64,000 nucleotides of DNA from Straminergon stramineum (GCA_963920665.1 OY987265.1:43529001-43593000); one strand, 5' to 3'. Positions 23,401-33,164 are shown, counted from the first letter of the stretch. Numbers and translations are program-made. The notes: generated from the sequence alone by a model not told the origin.

Positions 23401-25089
23401 TCCTTGACAAGACTTTCTTTACAAGGGTGTTCAAGCTTGGTGACATTGCCCAAGGAAGTGAGGAACTTGACTTCCTTGACAAGACTTTCTTTAGAAGGGT
23501 GTTCAAGTTTGGTGACATTGCCCAAGGAAGTGGGGAACTTAACTTCTTTAACAAGACTTCCTTTGAAAGGGTGTTCAAGCTTGGCCACATTGCCCAAGGA
23601 AGTGGGGAACTTAACTTCCTTGACAACACTTTCTTTGCAAGGGTGTTCAAGCTTGGCAACGTTGCCTAAGGAAGTGGAGAACTTGACTTCCTTGACATAT
23701 CTTTCTTTGGAAGGGTGTTCAAGCTTGGTGACATTGCCCAAGGAAGTGAGGAACTTTATTTCCTTGACATATCTCTCTTTGAAAGGGTGTTCAAGCTTGG
23801 TGACATTGCCCAAGGAAGTGGGGAACTTGACTTCCTTGACAACACTTTCTTTCAAAGGGTGTTCAAGCTTGGTGACATTGCCCAAGGAAGTGGGGAACTT
23901 AACTTCCTTGACAACACTTCCTTTGGAAAGGTGTTCAAGCCTGGTGACATTGCCCAAGGAAGTGGGGGACTTGACTTCCTTGACAAGACTTTCTTTGAAA
24001 GGGTGTTCAAGCTTGGCGACATTGCCCAAGGAAGTAGGGAACTTAACTTCTTTGACAAGACTTTCTTTGAAAGGGTGTTCAAGCTTGGCGACATTGCCCA
24101 AGGAAGTGGGGAACTTGACTTCCTTGACATATCTTTCTTTGCAAGGGTGTTCAAGCTTGGCGACAGTGCCCAAGGAAGTGGGGAACTTAACTTCCTTGAC
24201 AAGACTTTCTTTGCAAGGGTGTTCAAGCTTGGCGACATTGCCCAAGGAAGTGGGGAACTTTATTTCCTTGACATATCTTTCTTTGCAAGGGTGTTCAAGC
24301 TTGGTGACATTGCCCAAGGAAGTGGAGAACTTGACTTCCTTGACATATCTTTCTTTGCAAGGGTGTTCAAGCTTGGTGACATTGCCCAAGGAAGTGGGGA
24401 ACTTGACTTCTTTGACAACACTTTCTTTGGAAAGGTGTTCAAGCTTGGTGACATTGGACAAGAAAGTGGGGAACTTGACTTCCTTAACAACATTTTCTTT
24501 GAAAGGGTGTTCAAGCTTGGTGACATTGCCCAAGGAAGTGGGGAACTTGACTTCCTTGACAACACTTTCTTTGGAAAGGTGTTCAAGCTTGATGACATTG
24601 CCCAAGGAAGTGGGGAACTTGACTTCCTTGACAAGACTTTCTTTGGAAAGGTGTTCAAGCTTGGCGACATTGCCCAAGGAAGTGGGGAACTTGATTTCCT
24701 TGACAATTCTTGATTTGAAAGGGTGTTCAAGCTTGGTGACATTGCCCAAGGAAGTAGGGAACTTGATTTCCTTGACAATTCTTGATTTGAAAGGGTGTTC
24801 AAGCTTGGTGACATTGCCCAAGGAAGTGGGGAACTTGACTTCCTTGACAACACTTTCTTTGGAAAGGTGTTCAAGCTTGATGACATTGCCCAAGGAAGTG
24901 GGGAACTTGACTTCCTTGACAACACTTTCTTTGGAAAGGTGTTCAAGCTTGGCGACATTGCCCAAGGAAGTAGGGAACTTGATTTCCTTGACAATTCTTG
25001 ATTTGAAAGGGTGTTCAAGCTTGGTGACATTGCCCAAGGAAGTGGAGAACTTGACTTCCTTGATAGAACTTGATTTGAAAGGGTGTTGA
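18808..25089 (+). CDS. PNL immune receptor gene (kinase-NB-ARC-LRR), first exon not found
   Basis: Three exons join in frame: 18,808-20,425, 20,569-21,612 and 21,808-25,089. Both introns (143 and 195 bp) have GT...AG borders. They encode about 1,980 residues: helical domain, kinase, NB-ARC, then LRRs. This is the PK-NBS-LRR architecture described from mosses, a nucleotide-switch immune receptor in which a kinase takes the place of TIR or CC. The frame is open back to 18,743, with no in-frame ATG before the kinase domain region. A TGTAG acceptor at 18,807 shows that an upstream exon supplies the start codon. The frame ends at TGA 25,087-25,089, inside an LRR unit, with no C-terminal cap. That stop arose from TCA, so the original protein may have been longer. 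The intact kinase and NB-ARC motifs suggest recent selection. Expression is not visible here. Confidence 0.88.
20426..20568 (+). other. Intron between kinase and NB-ARC exons
   Basis: 143 bp, GTATGAAATT...TTATACAG, phase 0. Reading through would stop at TGA four bases in, so splicing is required for the fusion. AT-rich as expected for plant introns. Confidence 0.88.
20569..21612 (+). CDS. PNL exon: NB-ARC nucleotide-binding switch
   Basis: 348 codons, phase 0 at both ends. Motifs in order: P-loop GMGGIGKTTLAK (from 20,671), RNBS-A region around SCFVAQPEKGQSLYDIL, kinase-2 LLVLDDV (near 20,895), RNBS-B GSTIIITTR, GLPL in CNGLPLSLKVMG (21,169), RNBS-D-like FLDMACFF, and MHD in EMHDQL (21,517). 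All nucleotide-handling residues appear intact. The residue after LLVLDDV is Gln, not the Trp typical of CC-type receptors. In this family ADP/ATP exchange switches the receptor from resting to active, and MHD holds the ADP state. The exon ends SEV-frame GAG|GTAAT at 21,612. The ATPase lies between kinase and LRRs as in other plant NLRs. Confidence 0.93.
21613..21807 (+). other. Intron between NB-ARC and LRR exons
   Basis: 195 bp, GTAATAATCT...GAATGCAG, phase 0. It is AT-rich and closed in the coding frame. Confidence 0.88.
21808..25089 (+). CDS. PNL exon: LRR domain with homogenised 24-residue repeats
   Basis: 1,093 codons before TGA. The first ~130 residues are a linker and divergent LRRs (for example LKILDLQGLTFLEQLP). 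From about 22,200 each repeat follows the plant NLR consensus LTSLTxLxLxGCSSLxxLP. From 22,557 onward some 35 consecutive units are almost identical, each exactly 24 residues and 72 bp, with PKEVGNL as the constant loop. Variation is concentrated at a few positions: T/V/K/A before LPKEV, and R/T/Y, S/P/D, K/E/Q/R around the beta-strand. These are the solvent-exposed positions where NLR specificity usually evolves. The acceptor AATGCAG|GAT is good and keeps phase 0. The exon ends at TGA 25,087, changed from the conserved TCA serine codon. Confidence 0.88.
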   Translation, partial: DEKVLQGISLQGTMTHHQSLVKKHSRFHFQELRILILVSALGNAQVYFDNIDFLLQLASQCSKLEAIIVQNSQNLVELPLTPPTNNAITSRILDLCGTCATLKILDLQGLTFLEQLPNKFASRNTLLRLDLSFCNALASLPNEVGNFPLLITLNLEGCSSLVGLPNLGNLTSLTNLNLSGCSRLTTLPKELENLTSITSLNLSGWSTWQTLPNELKNFTSLKILNLNEWSSLVTLSKEVGNFASLKFFNLKGCSSLVTLPKEVGNLTSLTRLSLERCSSLVKLPKEVGNLTSLTYLDLEGCSSLVTLPKEVGNLTSLTRLSLKGCSSLVTLPKEVGNLTSLTRLPLRACSTLAILPEEVGNLTSLTTLSLKGCSSLVKLPKEVGNLTSLTYLDLEGCSSLVTLPKEVGNLTSLTRLSLKGCSSLATLPKEVGNLTSLTRLPLRACSTLAILPEEVGNLTSLTTLSLKGCSSLVKLPKEVGNLTSLTRLPLKACSSLATLPEKVGNLTSLTRLSLKGCSSLVKLPKEVGNLTSLTRLSLQGCSSLVTLPKEVRNLTSLTRLSLEGCSSLVTLPKEVGNLTSLTRLPLKGCSSLATLPKEVGNLTSLTTLSLQGCSSLATLPKEVENLTSLTYLSLEGCSSLVTLPKEVRNFISLTYLSLKGCSSLVTLPKEVGNLTSLTTLSFKGCSSLVTLPKEVGNLTSLTTLPLERCSSLVTLPKEVGDLTSLTRLSLKGCSSLATLPKEVGNLTSLTRLSLKGCSSLATLPKEVGNLTSLTYLSLQGCSSLATVPKEVGNLTSLTRLSLQGCSSLATLPKEVGNFISLTYLSLQGCSSLVTLPKEVENLTSLTYLSLQGCSSLVTLPKEVGNLTSLTTLSLERCSSLVTLDKKVGNLTSLTTFSLKGCSSLVTLPKEVGNLTSLTTLSLERCSSLMTLPKEVGNLTSLTRLSLERCSSLATLPKEVGNLISLTILDLKGCSSLVTLPKEVGNLISLTILDLKGCSSLVTLPKEVGNLTSLTTLSLERCSSLMTLPKEVGNLTSLTTLSLERCSSLATLPKEVGNLISLTILDLKGCSSLVTLPKEVENLTSLIELDLKGC

Positions 25090-27840
25090 AGCTTGGCGAC
25101 ATTGCCCAAGGAAGTGGGGAACTTGACTTCCTTGACATATCTTTCTTTGCAAGGGTGTTCAAGCTTGGCGACAGTGCCCAAGGAAGTGGGGAACTTAACT
25201 TCCTTGACAAGACTTCCTCTGAGAGCGTGTTCAACCTTGGCCATATTGCCCGAAGAAGTGGGAAACTTGACTTCCTTGACAACACTTTCTTTGAAAGGGT
25301 GTTCAAGCTTGGTGAAATTGCCCAAGGAAGTGGGGAACTTGACTTCCTTGACAAGACTTCCTTTGAAAGCGTGTTCAAGCTTGGCAACATTGCCTGAAAA
25401 AGTCGGGAACTTGACTTCCTTGACAAGACTTTCTTTGAAAGGGTGTTCAAGCTTGGTGAAATTGCCCAAGGAAGTGGGGAACTTAACTTCCTTGACAAGA
25501 CTTTCTTTACAAGGGTGTTCAAGCTTGGTGACATTGCCCAAGGAAGTGAGGAACTTGACTTCCTTGACAAGACTTTCTTTAGAAGGGTGTTCAAGTTTGG
25601 TGACATTGCCCAAGGAAGTGGGGAACTTAACTTCTTTAACAAGACTTCCTTTGAAAGGGTGTTCAAGCTTGGCCACATTGCCCAAGGAAGTGGGGAACTT
25701 AACTTCCTTGACAACACTTTCTTTGCAAGGGTGTTCAAGCTTGGCAACGTTGCCTAAGGAAGTGGAGAACTTGACTTCCTTGACATATCTTTCTTTGGAA
25801 GGGTGTTCAAGCTTGGTGACATTGCCCAAGGAAGTGAGGAACTTTATTTCCTTGACATATCTCTCTTTGAAAGGGTGTTCAAGCTTGGTGACATTGCCCA
25901 AGGAAGTGGGGAACTTGACTTCCTTGACAACACTTTCTTTCAAAGGGTGTTCAAGCTTGGTGACATTGCCCAAGGAAGTGGGGAACTTAACTTCCTTGAC
26001 AACACTTCCTTTGGAAAGGTGTTCAAGCCTGGTGACATTGCCCAAGGAAGTGGGGGACTTGACTTCCTTGACAAGACTTTCTTTGAAAGGGTGTTCAAGC
26101 TTGGCGACATTGCCCAAGGAAGTAGGGAACTTAACTTCTTTGACAAGACTTTCTTTGAAAGGGTGTTCAAGCTTGGCGACATTGCCCAAGGAAGTGGGGA
26201 ACTTGACTTCCTTGACATATCTTTCTTTGCAAGGGTGTTCAAGCTTGGCGACAGTGCCCAAGGAAGTGGGGAACTTAACTTCCTTGACAAGACTTTCTTT
26301 GCAAGGGTGTTCAAGCTTGGCGACATTGCCCAAGGAAGTGGGGAACTTTATTTCCTTGACATATCTTTCTTTGCAAGGGTGTTCAAGCTTGGTGACATTG
26401 CCCAAGGAAGTGGAGAACTTGACTTCCTTGACATATCTTTCTTTGCAAGGGTGTTCAAGCTTGGTGACATTGCCCAAGGAAGTGGGGAACTTGACTTCTT
26501 TGACAACACTTTCTTTGGAAAGGTGTTCAAGCTTGGTGACATTGGACAAGAAAGTGGGGAACTTGACTTCCTTAACAACATTTTCTTTGAAAGGGTGTTC
26601 AAGCTTGGTGACATTGCCCAAGGAAGTGGGGAACTTGACTTCCTTGACAACACTTTCTTTGGAAAGGTGTTCAAGCTTGATGACATTGCCCAAGGAAGTG
26701 GGGAACTTGACTTCCTTGACAAGACTTTCTTTGGAAAGGTGTTCAAGCTTGGCGACATTGCCCAAGGAAGTGGGGAACTTGATTTCCTTGACAATTCTTG
26801 ATTTGAAAGGGTGTTCAAGCTTGGTGACATTGCCCAAGGAAGTAGGGAACTTGATTTCCTTGACAATTCTTGATTTGAAAGGGTGTTCAAGCTTGGTGAC
26901 ATTGCCCAAGGAAGTGGGGAACTTGACTTCCTTGACAACACTTTCTTTGGAAAGGTGTTCAAGCTTGATGACATTGCCCAAGGAAGTGGGGAACTTGACT
27001 TCCTTGACAACACTTTCTTTGGAAAGGTGTTCAAGCTTGGCGACATTGCCCAAGGAAGTAGGGAACTTGATTTCCTTGACAATTCTTGATTTGAAAGGGT
27101 GTTCAAGCTTGGTGACATTGCCCAAGGAAGTGGAGAACTTGACTTCCTTGATAGAACTTGATTTGAAAGGGTGTTGAAGCTTGGCGACATTGCCCAAGGA
27201 AGTGGGGAACTTGACTTCCTTGACAACACTCTCTTTGGAAAGGTGTTGAAGCTTGGTGACATTGGACAAGGAAGTGGGGAACTGGACTTCCTTGATAGAA
27301 CTTGATTTGGAAGGGTGTTCAAGCTTGGTGACATTGCCCAAGGAAGTGGGGAACTTGACTTCCTTGACAACACTTCCTTTGAAAGCGTGTTCAAGCTTGG
27401 CAATGTTGCCCAAAGAAGTCAGGAACTTGACTTCCTTGACAACACTTTCTTTCGGAGGGTGTTCAAGCTTGGTGACATTGCCCAAGGAAGTGGGGAACTT
27501 GACTTCCTTGACAAGACTTTCTTTAGAAGGGTGTTGAAGCTTGGCGACATTGCCCAAGGAAGTGGGGAACTTGACTTCCTTGACAAGACTTTCTTTGAAT
27601 GGGTGTTGAAGCTTGGCGACATTGCCCAAGGAAGTGGGGAACTTGACTTCTTTGACAACACTTTCTTTGGAAAGGTGTTCAAGCTTGATGACATTGCCCA
27701 AAGAAGTGGGGAACTTGACTTCCTTGACAACGCTTTCTTTGGAAGGGTGTTCAAGCTTGGTGACATTGCCCAAGGAGGTGGGGAACTTGACTACTTGTCC
27801 ACTTGGACATCTCTTTATTTGGAAGGATGTTCATGCTTGA
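22557..27840 (+). repeat. 72-bp LRR-coding tandem array, ~73 units
   Basis: The 72-bp unit, recognisable by GGTGTTCAAGCTTGG and GAAGTGGGGAACTTGACTTC, repeats without length change for about 5.3 kb, so a HindIII site (AAGCTT) recurs every 72 bp in most units. Because 72 is a multiple of three and the unit has few stops in other frames, long shadow frames appear on both strands. A four-unit (288-bp) higher-order repeat occurs at about 22,640-23,220. The segment 23,111-25,087 recurs 2,088 bp (29 units) later. Units past 25,089 lie after the stop codon. Confidence 0.95.
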
Positions 27841-28130
27841 CAACATTGCAATAGGAAGTAGGGTCTTCCTTGTATTTTCTTGATTTGGAAGCGTGTTCAA
27901 GCTTAAATGTATTGCCAAATGAAGTGGGGAACTGAACTTCCTTGCTGAAGTTTTTTGAAAAGGGTATTTGAACTTGCAGGCATTGCCAAGGAGAGTAGTG
28001 AACTTGACTTTTTTTGACAAGTCTCAATTTGGAAGCTTGTTCAAGCTTGTCAGCATTGCCAAAGGAAGCTCGAGGAATTTGACTATATTGACAATGTTGC
28101 ATTTAGGTGGGTATTCAAGCATTAGTGGAG
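25090..28130 (+). pseudogene. Untranslated and decaying extension of the LRR array
   Basis: The LRR frame continues past TGA 25,087 but meets TGA again at 27,175, 27,247, 27,535 and 27,607. All are TCA-to-TGA at the same serine codon. To 27,177 the sequence repeats upstream LRRs, apparently without change. From about 27,840 to 28,130 the units decay: the length register is lost and frames shift, although AAGCTT, CATTGCCAA and GGGAACTTGACTT are still recognisable. Unless splicing removes the stop, this is 3' untranslated or intergenic DNA. It is an old LRR tail, partly expanded again by a recent duplication. Confidence 0.8.
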
Positions 28131-30004
28131 GAATGGGGCCTTGCAAAGACCCTGACGTGGGTTTTACTACCTGATAACCTAATAGCCCTACCTTGCATGA
28201 CATGATGACGCAACAAATGTGAACAACTATTGAGCTATCCAATGGCTGCGATTATATATGATCAATGGTCGAATGTAGAAAGGAATTGGTAGGATTTCCT
28301 ATATAGTGACAATTCCAACGTTGCAATCTCACCTTTTGTCACACACCATGTTCTCATGGCTTTCCTTCCAATTTCACTTTTCAACTTTGGTTTCCAATTT
28401 CTTTCATTTTGGATGATAGGCAAGGTCATGTAGTTCAATTTAGGTGGTGTCTTTAGAAATTTGTATAGTCCAAGAAGGGGTTTACATTCTACTAAAGATT
28501 GAGATCAACAATTGGAAATCTTTAAAGCTGAAGAAGATAGGGGGACATGCAAAAGATGCTACAAAACACAACGGAGCAAACATTCATGGATCATATAAAG
28601 CTAGGGTGGTTGATTTTAGGATGAGCCCTAGGGGCTAAGTTGTGGTTGTTGTGCGAGTTCAACATGTGTACATGAGGCACCAACTCGACCTTGACAATGC
28701 AAGCACAACACTTCATTCTTTAGCATTGAAATGCAACTGGAAGTTTTCATATTAGCCACCACTAGCCAATGGTTGTTGTTGAGCAAGGATGCTGTCGGGG
28801 TTGTTGACCTTGCTTTGAAATCCATCTTATTCTCTGCCTTCTTTTTCTCTCTCATCTTTGTATAGCAATGCACAACGGGACCAAGTGCGCTAGAAACTCG
28901 GATAACACAACCTTGAAAATCTGATGAAAGCTCAGCATGGTGCATGAGGCAAGCATAAAAGTCCGTGTTATCTATGCAACAGAGGCAACTTATCATGGAC
29001 ACCCACTAGCACACTTGTTTAGTCACCACAACCTTGGTTTTTGTATCCGAGTACATCCAAACAGATAATGAATTAGGTATCAATCCCAAATATGGATTCT
29101 TACCAACAAGGCTTTCTTGCACAGAAGCAACATGGCCCCAACTAACAAACACCTATTAAACTATGATGGCTAATTCATACAACAATATTGAGATGATTCC
29201 CTAGGTTCCCTTTTCGAGTGATCACAAGAGAGTTGAGTCGCATGTAGTTGGAATTTTAATATAATAGTTGAATGTTTTACTTGGATTCAAAGCTTACTTA
29301 CAATTTCTGTGCTTAAATTTTTGACCAAGATAACAACTTGGAGACATGCTAAAGACACCTCACATGCGTTTCGTGACTAACTTCTTTGTGGTTGTGGAAT
29401 ATCGGTGTAGATGAGGCATATCTCCTCAAGATTTGAATACATCTCATTATGTGCAAACTCACATGCTTTTTTTTTTTTTTTTTTTTATCATTTTTGAACT
29501 TTTTCCTCAACCTAATGATTGATCTTTGTGGATTTGGTGAACATATATGTACACCAATGTGTTAGGGTAATGAGTACGATAGGTATTTTGATGGTATGGG
29601 TTCTTTAAATTTGTATTGGGTAATGGAAGCATTCTTGAAAATGTGAATACCTACTACTTTTGCACTGTATATTGATAGTTAAAGTATGGGTCACTTTGAA
29701 ATGTGATGTTGTAAAAATAGTAGGATAGTTATGGTTCCCACCCTTTGGAGCAAGTACTACCTGGTTCACAATTGTATGTAGGTAAACTGGATCGGTTTGG
29801 TTCGTATGACGAACTATGGAAATAGTTATATGTAACCTGTATTAGTAATGCATTAATCTTGAAATGTCAGAAAGCACCCAGTCTTGGGGTGACTTAAAAA
29901 ACATTATCCCTTTCTATTTTTCTTTTTTTTCTTTTTGATATCTTAAACTAAGAAATCCATCTTTAAATATGTGAAACCCACTTTGCATTGAAGTTTACAA
30001 ATGA
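28131..30004. other. Gene-free stretch
   Basis: No supported gene. A 124-codon minus-strand frame (28,628-29,002) has no recognisable domain. A run of 21 T lies at 29,467-29,487. No strong inverted repeat was seen. The PNL polyadenylation site may lie here, but it cannot be located. Confidence 0.35.
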
Positions 30005-30269
30005 GTCGAAAGGCCATATTTGTTATATTGAGACTTTTCGTAGATTTTGAGACAGAATGCTAGTTATTGGAAAATTTATTTAAAAAAATAGTATTTGAAA
30101 CCAAAAATAAATCATATTCAAATAGTGATCCTATAATGAAATTCTAAAAGTTGGTGTTGTTTCCTATTTATTAAAAAATACTAATAAAAAAATTAAGTGG
30201 TTTATCTTTGAGTCGAGGATAAAAATCAGATTGTGAAAAGTCTCAATATAACAAATATGGCCTTTCGAC
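30005..30269. mobile_element. MITE with 35-bp perfect inverted repeats
   Basis: The left end GTCGAAAGGCCATATTTG, continuing for 35 bp, is perfectly inverted at the right end. The 265-bp element has an AT-rich non-coding interior. Perfect ends suggest a young insertion. No convincing target duplication was found. Confidence 0.85.
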
Positions 30270-30287
30270 AATTTGAATGGTGTGATG

Positions 30288-30515
30288 AAAAATAACAACA
30301 GACCCACCACTAGCAAATCTTGCAAAATAACTTCTCAATTGTGCTCAATTGTGCACAAAACGACATACATACCAATTAAGTAGAGGTTGCAATATTCAAG
30401 GAGGTACATACTAGAATATTCTTCAATCTCAACGTAAAAAATTTAAGATCAATATTTTTAGTTTCCTAGGTCTTAAATCTTGAAATTGACAAATAAACTT
30501 TCCATCTTTGCATAC
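30288..30515. repeat. Dispersed repeat, inverted relative to 10,095-10,330
   Basis: Matches the reverse of 10,095-10,330 (CTCAATTGTGCACAAAACGACAT, GAGGTTGCAATATT and AGGTCTTAAATC in order). Non-coding. Confidence 0.65.
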
Positions 30516-30520
30516 AAACA

Positions 30521-30860
30521 AGACATGTGGGCCCTAGAGAATCTCCTCCAAAAACCATATATTGAAGAAAGTTGGGTCTATCATAAGATTAATCTTTTCA
30601 TTAATAGTCTTTTATCTCAAAAACATTGAAAATAACTACATGAGTGCAACATTGTAGACTATCTTTAGACTATTTGTAATGAATGCTTAATGTCTAGATC
30701 TTTTGGGGGCAAGGTAGAATCTCTACAATATCTTCTTGTAGGTAGCTAGAGGTTGAAGTATTGATCATCTCTAGTGTAAGTTCACTTTTAGAATCTTTCA
30801 TTTCTTCAATTATAATTTGTACATGTTCAAAAGATAGATCCTTCCAATCACTAGGGGTTG
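30521..30860 (-). pseudogene. Repeat with a conserved C-terminal coding fragment
   Basis: This segment is a direct-oriented relative of 53,101-53,590. On the minus strand both contain a short frame with conserved protein: KDLSFEHVQ, then EMKDS, LE, N, TS, YLQEDI and a nearby stop (here 30,694-30,696; there 53,388-53,390). Conservation at protein level between diverged DNA copies suggests that a real exon lies behind both. I do not recognise the protein. Shared non-coding DNA downstream of the stop (GTGGGCCCTAGAGAATC) shows the copies spread as a larger unit. Confidence 0.45.
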
Positions 30861-30861
30861 C

Positions 30862-30960
30862 TAGCATGCGAGCCTGTGAGCATGAGCTTGTGAGTGAGGA
30901 AAAAAAAGTGGAAAAAAAGAGTGAGGTACCCATGACCGTGGATGTACCTATGACCGTGGC
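30862..30960. repeat. GAGC-rich short repeats
   Basis: GCATGCGAGCCTGTGAGCATGAGC and two CCTATGACCGTGG-like units resemble 32,296-32,350, where TATGAGC/GTGGAGC units also occur. The two clusters bracket the degenerate minisatellite. Confidence 0.5.
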
Positions 30961-31119
30961 TCCACTAAATATGGAATTTCTAGAAGGGTTATTTCATTGT
31001 TTTTTCAATTTTTGAGTGACTTATGAATTTAAGGAAAAAATACATGCTTTGATATTTGCATTCAATAGAGGGTTTAGTGTATGCTTTAAACCCATCCATC
31101 TATTACTTTCTTACATCAG

Positions 31120-32240
31120 ATTTTTTTTGGTAAGACACTTCATTTGGTGTAATATTCCTTTGAAGTAGGACCATTATTTTACTCATGAAGAGTTTGTAGG
31201 TCATGAGAATATATTTATCCTTTGACACCCTCTATTTTTTTGGAGGCTCTCTACATGATGTGGATATATTTTTCATTCTCACATTTTTTTATTGGATTTA
31301 GGGTTTAGGTGGGAGTGACTTGATTTTCTCTTTTCTTTTTTAGGGTGTGTAAGAGACTTTCTTTAAATGATTCTTCATTACACACCCTATTTTTTTTCAT
31401 GAAGACTCAAGTGTTGTAATTTTTTTTCAAACCCTATTTTTTTAATGAAGACTCTACTCTTATTGTTATGTTCATAATTTATCACACACAAGACTTTCTC
31501 ATGGAAACTCTTCTATTGTTGTAATTTTTGTTTCACACCCTATTTTTTTCATGAAGACTTTTCAGACATTTGGCATGAATGTAATTTTCTTCCCCACACC
31601 CATTTTTGGTGGTTTAATGTTTAGGGATAAGTGTATGGACATTCTTATTTTACCATCTATTTTGGGGTAAGAGACTATGATTGTTGTGAAATGATTTTTT
31701 TTCTCAAATCCTATTCTGATTAGGAAGACTCTCATGTTGAAATAATTATTTCTTTCACACCCTATTTTATTCCATGAAGACTTCTAGGATAGTTTAATTA
31801 GGATTTTTCTTTCTGACATCGAATTTCCTCTTATTAAAAATCATGAGTTAGTATGTATAATTTTTTTAATAGAACCTATTAATTGTGGCTCAAGGTCTCT
31901 GATTGGTGTAAGGGAATAATTGTTTTTACTTTTCACACCCACATGTTCTTGATAAGACACTTTGGTTGCTCTAAATTTATTTTAATTTTCCAGAACTAAT
32001 CATTTAAAAAAGATTTTTGGGATGGCAGGATTTCATTTTATCCAATATTTTTTTGGAATTTAACACTATAATTGGTGTGAATTGCTAAATCTTTTTCTAA
32101 CCCCAATTCTTTAGATATGACACATTGCTTATTCTAATTTTTTCCACCCCATTTTTTGGGGGTGAACACACTTCACTTGGTGTGAATATTTATTTCTCAT
32201 TCAAACTATTTCTTTTTTGTTCAGACAACTCATCAAACAC
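31120..32240. repeat. Degenerate ~60-bp minisatellite
   Basis: A unit of about 60 bp recurs: GAAGACTCT, then a variable part, TTGTAATTTTTTT, CACACCCTATTTTTT and CATGAAGACT. Clear units lie at 31,375-31,460 and 31,520-31,560, with weaker ones to 32,240. Spacing and sequence are irregular, so the array is old. Non-coding. Confidence 0.6.
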
Positions 32241-32349
32241 TAGGAATGGTATACATTTATTTCACTTCTTCAAATCCTATACTAGAACAACGCCGCTAGT
32301 ATGCGAGCTTGGAGCTATGAGCCTGTGAGCTATGAGCGTGGAGCTTATA

Positions 32350-33160
32350 AGCCTAGAGCCGCCAAAACCTTTTTTTTTGAATTTTTGGGCACCCCATTAT
32401 TTTTCTTCATTTTTTCCAAAAATAGAGGAAAACTTTTTATTTATAGTAAGTATTATGACCTATGACTGTGTCCCCTAAAATCGTGGAGTGTGGAATGAGT
32501 CATTTTTTAGTCTTCTGAAATTGCTTATTACTATGGGAAAAGACCTTCAAACTTTGTTGTAAAGTTTCACCACGTAGTTCAATGATTAGAATGGAAAATA
32601 TGCTAGACATTGCAAGTATTATAAGTAGATGTCATTTGGGCACAACTCAATTGCGTTGTTTTGACTAGCTAATTTGAATACATAGGATTTAGGGTTGTGA
32701 ATATCCCATAATGATTGAGATTTTTCACATGCGCTTGTATAAGTGCACATGTATAGGATGAATAGACAACCTAAAGGTTTGTGTGAGATGACGACCACAA
32801 GCCATAGTGGATTCATGGTAGACATTTCACTCGAATCTTAAGGTTTTTTACTTCATATAATTTTGAAGTATAAAATTCATTTTTCTTCATAATCGTAAGT
32901 ATTGCCAAATGTTGTAGAAAATGGGAAAAAAAAAAGAAATGGCAAAACTTTAGGAAAATTCTGAGCTCTAAACAAGGCTGTGAATTCTACACCCCTATGC
33001 TGCAATTATGGAAAAAATAAAAAATTATTTTTTATTTTTTAAAATTTGGAATTTGATGTGGCACTACTAGTGCTACATCAGCTCCATGTCAAATTGACTA
33101 TTTTAAATATTTTTTAAATATTTTTTTTCCAAAAAAATTATTTTTTCTGTACTTGCACCG
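32350..33160. other. Gene-free stretch
   Basis: AT-rich, with homopolymer runs near 32,925-33,140. No supported feature. Confidence 0.35.
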
Positions 33161-33164
33161 CTGG

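Noticed and set aside
25087..25089. TGA as a recoded or read-through codon
   Set aside because: No readthrough context can be shown, several further TGAs follow, and decay sets in downstream. An ordinary stop is simpler.
22586..26801. Several 100-495-codon frames in other phases over the array
   Set aside because: Same cause: the unit lacks stops in several phases. They overlap the well-supported LRR frame.
22023..27773. A 1,916-codon open frame on the minus strand across the LRR array
   Set aside because: The array repeats every 72 bp, a multiple of three, and the antisense unit has no stop, so the frame is a by-product of the repeat. Its product repeats [11 protein letters not shown] without domain features.
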